Counted from the stretch's first letter, positions 8,104 to 16,939 are shown. The stretch is 64,000 nucleotides of DNA from Caproicibacter sp047833665 (GCA_047833665.1 CP181261.1:1612001-1676000); one strand, 5' to 3'. The notes: generated by a model from the sequence alone, not told the origin. Translations and numbers: made by a program.

Positions 8104-8412
8104 ATGTTTGCAGTAATTGAAACAGGCGGCAAGCAATACAAAGTCCAAAAGGACGATGTTGTTTTTGTGGAAAAGCTTGCGGCAGAAAAAGATTCCACTG
8201 TTCAATTTCCTGTACTCGCTGTAGTCGGTGAGAATGGGATAAAGGTTGGTACGCCTTATGTGGAAGGCGCTACTGTCACGGCGAAAGTTCTGAAAAATGG
8301 GAAAGGGAAGAAGATTACCGTCTTTACCTATAAACCCAAGAAGAACGAAAAGCGCAAAAAGGGTCACAGACAGCCATACACTCAGGTTCAGATTGTTGAA
8401 ATCAACGCTTAA
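8104..8412 (+). CDS. rplU: 50S ribosomal protein L21
   Basis: 102 residues, full length for L21. It starts MFAVIETGGKQYKVQ and ends with the conserved KPKKNEKRKKGHRQPYTQ. It binds 23S rRNA in the large subunit. It opens the classic Firmicutes trio rplU-prp-rpmA and is likely controlled by the L21 leader upstream. Confidence 0.98.
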   Translation: MFAVIETGGKQYKVQKDDVVFVEKLAAEKDSTVQFPVLAVVGENGIKVGTPYVEGATVTAKVLKNGKGKKITVFTYKPKKNEKRKKGHRQPYTQVQIVEINA

Positions 8413-8423
8413 TGGCTTAATTT

Positions 8424-8744
8424 ATGATTTGTGCTGAGTTTTTTACGTTTCCCGACGGAAAGGATGCCGGATTCCGTATTAGCGGTCATTCCGGAGCCGG
8501 AGAAGAAGGTAACGACATAGTTTGTGCTGCGGTTTCTTCGGCCGCATATATGACAGCGAACACGATTACAGACATTGCTGGTATTCATGCCTCGGTCAGC
8601 GTAAAAGATGGTTATATGGATTGTAAAATTGCTCCGGAAGACGCAAAAGCCTGCTCTATCTTATTAAAAGGACTAAGGCTTCATTTATCGGCGCTCCGTC
8701 AGCAGTATCCTCAAAATATTCAGATCATTGATACGGAGGTGTAA
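8424..8744 (+). CDS. prp: Ribosomal-processing cysteine protease Prp
   Basis: 106 residues with the Prp catalytic pair in the canonical places, His22 in RISGHSGAG and Cys34 in NDIVCAAVSS. Prp removes the N-terminal extension of L27 before ribosome assembly. The neighbour rpmA here carries exactly such an extension, so substrate and protease are adjacent. The gene lies 11 nt after rplU and 3 nt before rpmA. Confidence 0.95.
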   Translation: MICAEFFTFPDGKDAGFRISGHSGAGEEGNDIVCAAVSSAAYMTANTITDIAGIHASVSVKDGYMDCKIAPEDAKACSILLKGLRLHLSALRQQYPQNIQIIDTEV

Positions 8745-8747
8745 AAC

Positions 8748-9026
8748 ATGCTTCAGATTAATATTCAGCTGTTTGCTCATAAAAAAGGAATGGGCTCCAC
8801 AAAGAACGGTCGTGACTCCGAGTCAAAACGCTTGGGCGTAAAACGTGGGGATGGTCAGTTTGTGCTCGCCGGAAATATTCTGGTAAAACAGCGTGGCACC
8901 CACATTCATCCGGGCAAGAATGTAGGAATCGGTTCTGATGATTCTCTGTTTGCTCTGATTGACGGTAGAGTAAAATTCGAGCGTTATGGCCGTACCCGTA
9001 AGAAGGTCAGTGTTTACGCCGAATAA
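8748..9026 (+). CDS. rpmA: 50S ribosomal protein L27 with Prp-cleavable leader
   Basis: 92 residues. The N-terminus MLQINIQLF precedes AHKKGMGSTKNGRDSESKRLG, the mature L27 start; cleavage is expected after Phe9 by the Prp protease encoded upstream, as shown for Staphylococcus aureus. The mature tail reaches toward the peptidyl-transferase centre. A GGAGGTG ribosome site precedes the ATG. A terminator hairpin follows. Confidence 0.98.
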   Translation: MLQINIQLFAHKKGMGSTKNGRDSESKRLGVKRGDGQFVLAGNILVKQRGTHIHPGKNVGIGSDDSLFALIDGRVKFERYGRTRKKVSVYAE

Positions 9027-9054
9027 GAAAAGACTGCGTTTTAAAGCACATACA

Positions 9055-9088
9055 GAATTCCGGGTAGAAATTGCCCGGGATTTTTTTT
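9055..9088 (+). terminator. Terminator after rpmA
   Basis: AATTCCGGG (from 9056) pairs with CCCGGGATT (to about 9082) with one G-T pair, around a 9-nt loop, and is followed by a run of eight T. It closes the rplU-prp-rpmA unit. Confidence 0.85.
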
Positions 9089-9173
9089 ACCAATCCTGAA
9101 AAACTATAATATACTGGTAAATAAAAAGTAGAAAAATGTTTTACAAATATGCTGAAACAAAGGAGTTTCGCGT

Positions 9174-10445
9174 ATGTTTATTGATTATGCCAGAATCAAA
9201 GTGAAGGCAGGAAACGGCGGAGATGGAGCCGTTGCCTTCCATCGAGAAAAATATATTGCATCCGGCGGTCCGGATGGTGGAGACGGCGGCCGTGGCGGCG
9301 ATATTATTTTCCAAGTAGATGACAATCAATCCACACTGTCCGATTTTCGTTACCGCAGGAAGTTCGTTGCGGAAAATGGCCAAAATGGATCCGGAAACCG
9401 TTGCAGCGGACGCCGTGGAAAGGATCTTATTATTCGCGTTCCGCGCGGCACATTGGTAAAAGATGCCGAAACAGGCAGACTAATTGCTGATTTGTCAACG
9501 GACGAGCCCCAAGTGATTGCAAGAGGCGGACGAGGCGGATGGGGCAATGCACACTTTGCAACAGCGACCAGACAAACACCGCGGTTTGCTAAGCCCGGTG
9601 CGCCTGGTGAAGCCTTCGACCTTCAACTTGAATTGAAATTACTTGCAGATGTCGGATTGGTCGGATACCCAAATGTGGGGAAATCTACACTGGTATCCGT
9701 TGTCAGTGAGGCAAAACCGCAAATTGCCAATTACCACTTTACCACATTGACACCGGTTTTAGGTGTAGTACGCACGGAATCCGGTAATTCTTTCGTAATA
9801 GCCGATATTCCCGGTCTGATTGAAGGTGCGAATAAAGGAGCAGGACTTGGCCATCAGTTTTTGCGGCATGTGGAGCGCTGCAGGCTGCTTGTTCATATTG
9901 TTGATGTTTCCGGAAGCGAAGGGAGAGATCCCAAAGAAGATTTTCGAGTGATTAATTCAGAATTAAAAAAATTTAATCCGGAACTTACCAAAAGGCCAAT
10001 GCTTGTTGCGGGAAACAAATGTGATCTTGCTGAGGAAGAACAGATTCAGGACTTTGAAAAATTTGTCCATGACCAAGGATATGAGTTCTTCCCAATGATG
10101 GCTGCCATCCGTTATCAGGTGGATCCTCTTTTGAACAGGATTGAAGAACTACTGCAGAAACTTCCGCCTATCATTCGTTATGAGCCGGAGCCCGCACCAC
10201 AGCGTCCAGCAGAGAAGATTGACAAACATCAAGTGAGCATTCAAAACCGCAATGGCGTTTATGTAGTAGAAGGAGAATGGCTGATTCCGGTTTTGCGTTC
10301 TGTCAATTTTGACGATGCTGATTCTCTGCGTTATTTTGAACGTGTATTACTCAAAACCGGTGTAGATGAAGCATTGCGTGCAGCAGGGGTACATGAAGGA
10401 GATACGGTCAGTATTTATGGTATTGAATTTGAATATATGGAATAG
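9174..10445 (+). CDS. obgE: GTPase ObgE/CgtA
   Basis: 423 residues with all three Obg domains: glycine-rich Obg fold (about 1-158; GGDGAVAFHREKY, GGDGGRGGDI), G domain (P-loop GYPNVGKST, DIPGLIEGA, NKCD) and a C-terminal OCT domain ending VSIYGIEFEY. It acts in large-subunit assembly and stress signalling. AAAGGAG precedes the ATG. A TATAAT at 9105-9110 lies upstream but no good -35 box is visible. Confidence 0.97.
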   Translation: MFIDYARIKVKAGNGGDGAVAFHREKYIASGGPDGGDGGRGGDIIFQVDDNQSTLSDFRYRRKFVAENGQNGSGNRCSGRRGKDLIIRVPRGTLVKDAETGRLIADLSTDEPQVIARGGRGGWGNAHFATATRQTPRFAKPGAPGEAFDLQLELKLLADVGLVGYPNVGKSTLVSVVSEAKPQIANYHFTTLTPVLGVVRTESGNSFVIADIPGLIEGANKGAGLGHQFLRHVERCRLLVHIVDVSGSEGRDPKEDFRVINSELKKFNPELTKRPMLVAGNKCDLAEEEQIQDFEKFVHDQGYEFFPMMAAIRYQVDPLLNRIEELLQKLPPIIRYEPEPAPQRPAEKIDKHQVSIQNRNGVYVVEGEWLIPVLRSVNFDDADSLRYFERVLLKTGVDEALRAAGVHEGDTVSIYGIEFEYME

Positions 10446-10447
10446 GA

Positions 10448-10852
10448 GTGCGCTGGTTGGAACGGTTTTATAATGCTTCTTGTGACCCAAAACAAATGGG
10501 AGCTTTAACTTTAGCCTTTATTGGTGATGCGGTATTTGAAGTGTTTGTGCGTGAAAGATTAGTTTGCCAAGCTCAACGTCCGGTTTCACAATTACATCGG
10601 GCCGCAGTAGAGCAAGTATGCGCCAAGGCACAAGCTGGTTTTGCACGGAAACTGTTACCTGTTTTAAATCAGGAAGAGCAAGACATCCTTCGACGCGGCA
10701 GAAATGCCCACAGCAATCATGTCCCCAAAAATACCGATCCCGGAGAGTATCACGCTGCAACAGGTTTTGAATCTCTGTTTGGATATTTGTATCTGAGCGG
10801 AAAATTGGATCGGCTGCGTGAACTGTTTTCGGCTGTTTGTGAGGAGGACTAA
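10448..10852 (+). CDS. mrnC: Mini-ribonuclease 3
   Basis: 134 residues. It is an RNase III catalytic domain without the dsRNA-binding domain, with LTLAFIGDAVFEVFVRERL near the start, RGRNAH in the middle and ATGFESLFGYLYLSG near the end, all typical of MrnC, which matures 23S rRNA 3' and 5' ends in Firmicutes. It follows obgE by 2 nt and starts with GTG (TTG at 10457 is possible). Confidence 0.93.
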   Translation: MRWLERFYNASCDPKQMGALTLAFIGDAVFEVFVRERLVCQAQRPVSQLHRAAVEQVCAKAQAGFARKLLPVLNQEEQDILRRGRNAHSNHVPKNTDPGEYHAATGFESLFGYLYLSGKLDRLRELFSAVCEED

Positions 10853-10859
10853 ACATTTT

Positions 10860-11786
10860 ATGCTGCTGAGTCTGAAAAATGAAGCCAAAGAATGGCTGCA
10901 AGACTTGCTGTATTACACGATAGGCAGTATTCTTTACTCCATCAGCGTCAGAATGTTCACTGCACCAAACCATATCGCACCGGGCGGCGTGACAGGTTTG
11001 AGTACTGTGCTAAATTATCTGTTTGGTTTCCCAATCGGCATGACCAGTTTGTTGCTCAATCTTCCTATTTTTATCTGGGCAATTTTGCAAATTGGCTATA
11101 AGCTAGTTGGAAAAACTATTATTGCGACAGTTTTTGTTTCCAGTGCAATCGATATTTTATCCATGGTCATTCCACCTTATCAGGGAACTCCCATGCTTGC
11201 TGCAATTTTTGGCGGTTTATTGGAAGGCATCGGGCTGTCGCTTGTTTTTATGCGCGGTGCAACCACAGGCGGCACCGATTTAGTTGCCCGCCTTTTAAAC
11301 AGAAAGGTTCGATTTGTTTCCATGGGCAAACTAATGCTTTGTGTCGACTTTGTCGTGGTACTATTCTCAGCGTTTGCCTATCAAAGTATCGAAAGCGCAT
11401 TATATGCTTTTATCGCGATATTTGTTTCTACCAAAATGATTGATACTATTTTGTATGGCACAGATGTTGGTACCGGAAAAGTGATGTTTGTTATATCCGA
11501 AAAGAGTGAACAAATAGCACAGGAAATTCTAAGAGACGTAGAGCGCGGTGTAACTTATCTGGACTCTAAGGGAGCTTATACTGGGAGAAAGGGAGAAGTT
11601 CTTCTATGTGCCGCACGCCGTTATGAAGTAGTGAAAATTAAGGACATTGTACGTTCCATTGACAAAAACGCGTTCCTTATTGTGGGAGACGCAGGCGAAA
11701 TTTCGGGTGAGGGATTTCGAGTGGATCGTTCTGAAGACAAAACATTGCCGGAGCTTTTGAACAAATTAAAATCGTCAAAAAAATAA
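10860..11786 (+). CDS. YitT family membrane protein (DUF2179)
   Basis: 308 residues. The N-terminal half holds five or six membrane helices with APGGVTGLSTVLNYL and RGATTGGTDLVARLL, the two repeat motifs of YitT proteins; the C-terminal DUF2179 domain (about 220-300) contains ERGVTYLDSKGAYTGRKGEVLL. The function of the family is unknown; export or a transport role is only inferred. The ATG at 10860 is preceded by GAGGAGGA; the longer frame reads back through mrnC. A weak hairpin follows. Confidence 0.88.
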   Translation: MLLSLKNEAKEWLQDLLYYTIGSILYSISVRMFTAPNHIAPGGVTGLSTVLNYLFGFPIGMTSLLLNLPIFIWAILQIGYKLVGKTIIATVFVSSAIDILSMVIPPYQGTPMLAAIFGGLLEGIGLSLVFMRGATTGGTDLVARLLNRKVRFVSMGKLMLCVDFVVVLFSAFAYQSIESALYAFIAIFVSTKMIDTILYGTDVGTGKVMFVISEKSEQIAQEILRDVERGVTYLDSKGAYTGRKGEVLLCAARRYEVVKIKDIVRSIDKNAFLIVGDAGEISGEGFRVDRSEDKTLPELLNKLKSSKK

Positions 11787-11815
11787 CCGGGCGGATCCCT
11801 TGGAACCGCTCGGTT
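11785..11815 (+). terminator. Hairpin after YitT gene (weak terminator)
   Basis: AACCGGGCGG (11785-11794) pairs with CCGCTCGGTT (11806-11815) with one wobble, giving a stable stem, but it is followed by CATTCAAT rather than a T tract. Termination is likely but not certain. Confidence 0.5.
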
Positions 11816-12022
11816 CATTCAATATATCAGTAATTTCTAGACTTTTTAGCCTTTGTTCCAATATGACAGATAGTGAATAATAATCCAAAAATTACTTTTA
11901 AATAGAAAATATTTTGACGCGGAGTTATACAATTCTTGCAAAATATAATTCTTTTCAGAATAATTATATCTGAAATACCGCTGTATAAAGGCTTTCTTTC
12001 ATCAGAATAATGAATGAAAGTC
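11816..12022. other. AT-rich intergenic region before ilvE
   Basis: No coding potential was seen. It contains two imperfect AT-rich inverted repeats (about 11940-11975, and 11992-12021 where CTTTCTTTCAT faces ATGAATGAAAG). These could structure a leader or simply be an untranscribed spacer; no T-box features were recognised. Confidence 0.4.
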
Positions 12023-12051
12023 TTGAAAATATTGCAGGTAAATGTTATAAT
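12023..12051 (+). promoter_or_regulatory. Promoter for ilvE
   Basis: TTGAAA at 12023-12028, a 17-nt spacer and a perfect TATAAT at 12046-12051. The start codon of ilvE is 50 nt downstream, with an AGAAAGAAGG ribosome site. Confidence 0.75.
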
Positions 12052-12100
12052 TTAGATTAAATATTTACAATTTTATTTTTAAGAAAGAAGGCTTTTTAAC

Positions 12101-13171
12101 ATGCAGGAGATCAGTGTGCAGCTGACAGATCATCCGAAACCAAAACCTGCCGATGAAAGCAAGTTGGGATTCGGCACTATTTTTTCGGATCACATGTTTG
12201 TTATGAATTATGATGAGGGAGAAGGATGGCACAATCCGCGTATTGTTCCATTCGGAGATTTCAGCATATCTCCGGCGGCAATGTGTCTGCATTACGGCCA
12301 GTCCGTATTTGAAGGTATGAAGGCGTACAGAGCCGTAGACGGCAGAATTTTGCTTTTCCGCCCGGACAAAAATATGGCTAGACTTAACTCTTCTTGTGAA
12401 CGCCTCTGCATACCACTGATTGATGAAGAATTTGCAGAAAAAGCCATTGAGAAGCTGGTTTCCATTGAAAAAGACTGGGTGCCACATCAAGATGGTACAT
12501 CCCTGTACATTCGCCCATTTATTATCGGTGTTGATCCACATATTGGAGTTCATCCTGCCAAACACCTCATATTCTTCGTATTATGCTCTCCATCCGGCGC
12601 TTATTATCCGGAAGGGCTGAACCCGGTGAAAATCTATGTTGAGAGAAATTATGTACGAGCTGTACGCGGAGGAATGGGATACGTAAAAACCGCAGGCAAT
12701 TACGCCGCTTCTTTAAAAGCACAAGATGAGGCTGAGAAGCAAGAATATACACAGGTTCTTTGGCTAGACGGTGTGGAGCGCAAATACATCGAAGAAGTTG
12801 GAACAATGAACGTATTCTTTGTCATTGATGGTGAAGTCGTTACACCGGCTCTTCAAGGTTCCATACTTCCCGGCATTACGCGCATGTCTACACTGGAACT
12901 GCTGCGTTCATGGGGGATGAAAGTATCCGAACGGAGAATTTCCATTCAGGAATTGGCAGACGCTTATAAACAAGGCAAGCTGGATGAGGCATTCGGAACA
13001 GGAACAGCCGCCGTCATTTCTCCAATTGGACATTTGAAATGGGGCGACGAAGTCATGGTGATTAACGATGGCAAGATTGGACCGATTTCTCAGCGCTTGT
13101 ATGATACATTGACCGGTATTCAATGGGGCAAAATAAAGGATACATTTGGCTGGACTGTGGAAGTAAAATAA
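12101..13171 (+). CDS. ilvE: Branched-chain-amino-acid aminotransferase
   Basis: 356 residues, fold-type IV PLP enzyme. Visible motifs are HYGQSVFEGMKAYR, RPDKNMARLNSS, the PLP-lysine region GYVKTAGNYAAS, and the class-IV signature (EEVGTMNVFFV...LPGITR). It catalyses the last step of Leu/Ile/Val synthesis and the first step of their breakdown. It is monocistronic: own promoter upstream and a strong bidirectional hairpin downstream. Confidence 0.95.
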   Translation: MQEISVQLTDHPKPKPADESKLGFGTIFSDHMFVMNYDEGEGWHNPRIVPFGDFSISPAAMCLHYGQSVFEGMKAYRAVDGRILLFRPDKNMARLNSSCERLCIPLIDEEFAEKAIEKLVSIEKDWVPHQDGTSLYIRPFIIGVDPHIGVHPAKHLIFFVLCSPSGAYYPEGLNPVKIYVERNYVRAVRGGMGYVKTAGNYAASLKAQDEAEKQEYTQVLWLDGVERKYIEEVGTMNVFFVIDGEVVTPALQGSILPGITRMSTLELLRSWGMKVSERRISIQELADAYKQGKLDEAFGTGTAAVISPIGHLKWGDEVMVINDGKIGPISQRLYDTLTGIQWGKIKDTFGWTVEVK

Positions 13172-13190
13172 AACATCATAACATAACAAC

Positions 13191-13225
13191 CCCCCTATTA
13201 CAGTTTCCTAGGCTGTAATAGGGGG
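13191..13225. terminator. Bidirectional hairpin between ilvE and the lysine operon
   Basis: A perfect 13-bp stem, CCCCCTATTACAG (13191-13203) and CTGTAATAGGGGG (13213-13225), separates the convergent ilvE and ACT-domain genes. T tracts are short on both sides, so efficiency is uncertain. Confidence 0.7.
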
Positions 13226-13241
13226 TATTACTGTATGCGGA

Positions 13242-13703
13242 TTATTTTTTTAATTTTGTCTCTAAAGCGTTTAGTGTTTCCTGAAAATCAGCCGCAGTGA
13301 TTAGAATGGATATGTCCACTTCAGAAGTTGTTATTAATCGAATATCAGTGTGCACGGATGAAGCAATATTGAAAACCTCTGCCGCAACACCGGGAGCATT
13401 TTTCATGCCTGGATCATAAACGGATATCTTACAGTTTCCGCTGCTGACAACGACACTAATTTGGTTTTTCAGCCGCAAATCAGATGTAAAGTTTAATATC
13501 TTGTCAAGATCGCTGTCTGCAATTGTAAAGGATACGGAAGTAAAGGCACCTTGTGTGGGCGCCAGAGATATCATATCAACATCAACGCCAAATGCGGCAA
13601 TCTTTTGAAAAATATCTGCAATAAATTTTAAATCGGAAGGACACTTTTGCAGGGTAATCAATGTAATGTCCGTGGCAGTGGTAATTTCGGGAGACAAATC
13701 CAT
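13242..13703 (-). CDS. ACT domain protein (regulatory, aspartokinase-like)
   Basis: 153 residues with two ACT-type repeats and no catalytic domain: TDITLITLQKCPSDLKFIAD and ISVVVSSGNCKISVYDPGM...APGVAAEVFNIAS. The sequence resembles the C-terminal regulatory half of aspartate kinase, so lysine or threonine sensing is inferred from homology and from its position as the last gene of the asd-dapA-dapB operon. AGGAGG six nt upstream fixes the start at 13703; it is 1 nt from the dapB stop. No kinase domain is nearby. Confidence 0.8.
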   Translation of the reverse strand: MDLSPEITTATDITLITLQKCPSDLKFIADIFQKIAAFGVDVDMISLAPTQGAFTSVSFTIADSDLDKILNFTSDLRLKNQISVVVSSGNCKISVYDPGMKNAPGVAAEVFNIASSVHTDIRLITTSEVDISILITAADFQETLNALETKLKK

Positions 13704-13704
13704 C

Positions 13705-14466
13705 TTAATCCTCCTGTTGTATAAGATCAGCCATTGAGTAAAGTCCTTTTGCTTTACTGGATAAAAACACCGCTGCATTCAGTGCTCCGCGGGCAAAGAT
13801 TTCCTTTGACTGTGCGGAGTGCGAAATAGTAAGGACTTCATGCGGGCCGGAAAAAATAACTTGATGTTCACCAACTATGGTCCCTCCGCGAATGGAGTGA
13901 ATACCGATTTCGTTCGCAGGGCGTTTTTTCCTTCGAGAATGACGATCATACATATAGTTTAACGGAACATCGGAAGCCTCTGAAATAGCGTCGGCTATCA
14001 TTAAGGCAGTTCCGCTTGGCGCATCGATTTTTTGATTATGATGCGCTTCAACAATTTCAACATCAAAACTGTTTCCAAGAACATGTTCAGCTTTTTTCGC
14101 AAGTTCAATTAGCAAATTAATCCCCATAGACATGTTCCCTGAGAAAAAAATCGCGATTTCCTGTGAAACTGTTTGAATGGTTTTAATCTGCTCTGCATTA
14201 TATCCAGTTGTGCAAAGTACAAGTGGAGTTTTTGTTTGTTTGCCGTATTCCAAAAGTGGATATAATAACGACGGATTTGAAAAATCAATTAAAACATCTG
14301 CTTTACAATCGATTTGATCCGGCGAAGAGTAGATTGGATAGCCATAATTGGAATCAGTTTGCAAATCAATTCCTGCTACAATTTTCACGTCATCGCGTTC
14401 TGCAGCACAACAGGAAACAACTTTTCCCATTGAACCATTGCATCCGCTTAAAATGATCTTTTTCAT
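13705..14466 (-). CDS. dapB: 4-hydroxy-tetrahydrodipicolinate reductase
   Basis: 253 residues. The Rossmann start KKIILSGCNGSMGKVV binds NAD(P)H and the substrate motif HHNQKIDAPSGTA is intact. It catalyses the second step of the diaminopimelate/lysine branch, needed for lysine, cell wall and, in spores, dipicolinate. The start is placed at the second ATG (14466) because GGGATGG is properly spaced from it; 14475 is the alternative. Confidence 0.96.
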   Translation of the reverse strand: MKKIILSGCNGSMGKVVSCCAAERDDVKIVAGIDLQTDSNYGYPIYSSPDQIDCKADVLIDFSNPSLLYPLLEYGKQTKTPLVLCTTGYNAEQIKTIQTVSQEIAIFFSGNMSMGINLLIELAKKAEHVLGNSFDVEIVEAHHNQKIDAPSGTALMIADAISEASDVPLNYMYDRHSRRKKRPANEIGIHSIRGGTIVGEHQVIFSGPHEVLTISHSAQSKEIFARGALNAAVFLSSKAKGLYSMADLIQQED

Positions 14467-14495
14467 TTTGGCCATCCCTTTTTTTAAATTTCTGG

Positions 14496-15386
14496 TTATT
14501 GAACTACCTCATACTTCTGAAGGACTTTATAAAGTTTATCGCTCAGTTCTTTACTCATGTTAGTAAGGGGAAGACGACATGGACCACATTCAAACCCCAT
14601 GAAATTCATCGCTGCTTTTATCGGAATAGGATTCACATCCCAGAACAAAGCATCCATGAGTTCCAGATACTTTAAAAATGTTGTACGTGAAGCTTCCACA
14701 TTACCGCTTAAATAATCCGCGCATATCTGTTTCATCACTTTGGGAAGAATATTTGCAAACACGGAGATAACTCCTTTTCCGCCGAGGGAAAGGATGGGCA
14801 AAGTTTGATTATCTTCTCCTGAATAAACTGCAAGATCATCCCCGCAAAGTGAGATGGTTTTTGCGCAGGCGGCAAGGTCACCGTTTGCTTCTTTCGTACC
14901 TACTATATTTGGATGCTTTGCCAATTCCAGATAGGTTTCGGGTTTAATATTGCATCCTGTGCGGGAAGGAATATTGTACAGAATCATCGGAATATCGACT
15001 CTGTCAGCAATATAATGAAAATGTTTTACAAAGCCCGCTTGGGATGTTTTATTGTAATAGGGTGTAATCAACAGGAGGGCATCGGCTCCGGCATCTTGCA
15101 ATGAGCGTGACAGTTCAACTGCGTATCTGGTATCATTGCTTCCGGAACTCGCAATAACCGGAAGCCGTTTGTTCACCTTTTTTACAATGAATTCAATAAC
15201 TTTGCAGTGCTCTTCGTGGCTGAGAACAGGAGATTCTCCGGTTGTTGCGCATGCAATAATTGCATCAGTTCCGTTTTGAACATGAAACTCTATCAAACGT
15301 TCGAGAACATCATAATTGATAGAACCGTCCTGTTTCATAGGAGTAACCAAGGCAACACCGGAACCCGTAAATACAAGCTTTTTCAT
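14496..15386 (-). CDS. dapA: 4-hydroxy-tetrahydrodipicolinate synthase
   Basis: 296 residues, TIM-barrel. Motifs include GSGVALVTPM at the start, ACATTGESPVLSHEE, the YYNK region ITPYYNKTSQ, and the Schiff-base lysine in IVGTKEANGDL. It condenses aspartate semialdehyde with pyruvate. It sits between asd and dapB in an operon under a lysine riboswitch, with GGAGGTAAAATT as ribosome site. Confidence 0.97.
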   Translation of the reverse strand: MKKLVFTGSGVALVTPMKQDGSINYDVLERLIEFHVQNGTDAIIACATTGESPVLSHEEHCKVIEFIVKKVNKRLPVIASSGSNDTRYAVELSRSLQDAGADALLLITPYYNKTSQAGFVKHFHYIADRVDIPMILYNIPSRTGCNIKPETYLELAKHPNIVGTKEANGDLAACAKTISLCGDDLAVYSGEDNQTLPILSLGGKGVISVFANILPKVMKQICADYLSGNVEASRTTFLKYLELMDALFWDVNPIPIKAAMNFMGFECGPCRLPLTNMSKELSDKLYKVLQKYEVVQ

Positions 15387-15415
15387 CTTAATTTTACCTC
15401 CCTGTCGACCATATA

Positions 15416-16495
15416 TTAATCCATAAAGCCTTTAGCGCAGAGATATTCTGCCATCAGTACACCACCGCCGGCTGCGCCGCGGAGCGTATTGTGGGACAAA
15501 CACACGAATTTTACGTCATATTGACTGTCCGGACGCAAACGCCCAATAGAAACAGCCATGCCGTTTTCAAGATTGCGGTCCAAACGTGTTTGAGGGCGAT
15601 CTTCTTCTTGGAAATAATACAAAAACTTTTTAGGTGCACTGGGCAAGCCGAGTTTCTGAGGTTCTCCGCTAAAGTTATTCCAGCGTTCAATGATTTCATC
15701 AATAGAAATTTTCTTTTCATAAGAAAGGAAGACCGCTGCAATATGACCATCAGTGACCGGAACTCTCAGGCATTGCGTTGTGATATTGGGGGCAGGAGCG
15801 TTGACAATCGCACCGTTTTCAATATGACCCCAGATTTTCATCGGTTCGTTTTCTGATTTTCCTTCTTCTCCGCCGATAAACGGAATCACATTGTCGACCA
15901 TTTCCGGCCATGTTTCAAATGTTTTTCCGGCTCCGGAGATGGCTTGATATGTGCAGGCTAGGATTTTGGTAACATTCAAATCCAACAGGGGAGTGATAGC
16001 CGGCACATAGGTCTGTATAGAACAGTTCGGCTTTACTGCGATAAATCCGCGGCGAGTTCCAAGCCGTTTCCGCTGTGCGGGAATAATGTCCGTGTGTTCC
16101 GGATTGATTTCGGGTATCAGCATAGGAACATCCGGAACCAATCGGTTTGCACTGTTGTTCGATACAACAGGGCATTCTGATTTTGCATACAGTTCCTCTA
16201 ATTCACGTGTTTTCTGTTTATCCATATTGACTGCACAAAAGACAAAATCAACCATCTGAACAATTTTGTCTTTATCTTTTTCTGCATCCAAAACAACCAT
16301 ATTTTCCATACTTTTCGGCATTGGGGTGGTCATTAGCCAACGTTTGCCAACGGCTTCCCGGTATGTTTTTCCGGCAGACCGCTCGCTTGCAGCCAGTGCA
16401 GTGACAGTAAACCATGGGTGATTTTCCAAAAGCACGGCAAAACGCTGTCCAACCATACCTGTTGCGCCGATAATTCCAACCCGATAATTTTTCAT
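15416..16495 (-). CDS. asd: Aspartate-semialdehyde dehydrogenase
   Basis: 359 residues with the Rossmann start VGIIGATGMVGQRFAVLLENHP and the catalytic cysteine in VKPNCSIQTYVP. Sequence and length (with PNCS rather than GNCT) place it in the archaeal/fungal-like ASADH subgroup that is common in Clostridia. It makes aspartate semialdehyde for the lysine and threonine branches. It is the first gene after the lysine riboswitch; TAGGAGGC precedes the ATG. Confidence 0.95.
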   Translation of the reverse strand: MKNYRVGIIGATGMVGQRFAVLLENHPWFTVTALAASERSAGKTYREAVGKRWLMTTPMPKSMENMVVLDAEKDKDKIVQMVDFVFCAVNMDKQKTRELEELYAKSECPVVSNNSANRLVPDVPMLIPEINPEHTDIIPAQRKRLGTRRGFIAVKPNCSIQTYVPAITPLLDLNVTKILACTYQAISGAGKTFETWPEMVDNVIPFIGGEEGKSENEPMKIWGHIENGAIVNAPAPNITTQCLRVPVTDGHIAAVFLSYEKKISIDEIIERWNNFSGEPQKLGLPSAPKKFLYYFQEEDRPQTRLDRNLENGMAVSIGRLRPDSQYDVKFVCLSHNTLRGAAGGGVLMAEYLCAKGFMD

Positions 16496-16548
16496 AAGAA
16501 CAGGCCTCCTAAATAATTATGAAAAAAGAAGCAAAAATATCCGCGTAA

Positions 16549-16804
16549 TAAAAAAGCCGGTAAATACCGGTCATCAGAAAATTGTGGCACTTTCGATTTT
16601 CATTCCATGCAACAAATGCCACATGGATATAAAAAAGTCGATAGCTCTCCATCAAATAACTGATGACAGTCATCATACTGTTCGCATGATAACCAGGCGG
16701 ATACTCTGCCACAGTACCCCCTTCGGCGATTTTCCCTTTCACGGGGATTCATCGGCTCCGGCAGCCTCGCCCCCGCTACTCTTGAAAGTCGCGCCTCTAT
16801 CTTA
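16549..16804 (-). promoter_or_regulatory. Lysine riboswitch (L box) with terminator
   Basis: On the minus strand, GATAGAGGCGCGAC (from 16802) followed by TTCAAGAGTAG matches the lysine aptamer 5' core; the 3' arm GGAGAGCTATC (to 16639) closes P1 with GATAG. The internal CCGATGAA, CCCGTGAAAGGG and CGCCGAAGG elements agree with the family. The expression platform ends in a terminator, CCGGTA-TT-TACCGG (16557-16570) plus a T tract (16556-16549). Upstream TGTGGCA/TGCCACA pairing could form the alternative structure. It should repress asd-dapA-dapB when lysine is high. Confidence 0.92.
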
Positions 16805-16845
16805 TTTTCGATTTATATGAACTTTTTCATCATAAATCTTAGATT

Positions 16846-16875
16846 ATAATAGCATGGGTTGCTATTGATTGTCAA
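16846..16875 (-). promoter_or_regulatory. Promoter of the asd-dapAB operon
   Basis: On the minus strand TTGACA (16875-16870) is separated by 18 nt from TATTAT (16851-16846), about 40 nt before the lysine aptamer. A perfect TATAAT three nt further on has a less favourable 21-nt spacing. Confidence 0.65.
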
Positions 16876-16897
16876 TTTATTTATAATAAACTATTAG
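16869..16897 (+). promoter_or_regulatory. Candidate divergent promoter for queA
   Basis: TTGTCA at 16869-16874, a 17-nt spacer and TATTAG at 16892-16897. Its -35 box overlaps the -35 box of the opposite asd promoter, within the palindromic ATTGTCAAT. Confidence 0.4.
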
Positions 16898-16939
16898 TAT
16901 TTTATTATTTTATTTATTGGGCTGAATGGGAGAATGAAA

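Noticed and set aside
11940..12021. T-box or other riboswitch before ilvE
   Set aside because: Hairpins are AT-rich and no T-box core or specifier was found; the promoter lies downstream of them, so they are not in the mRNA leader.
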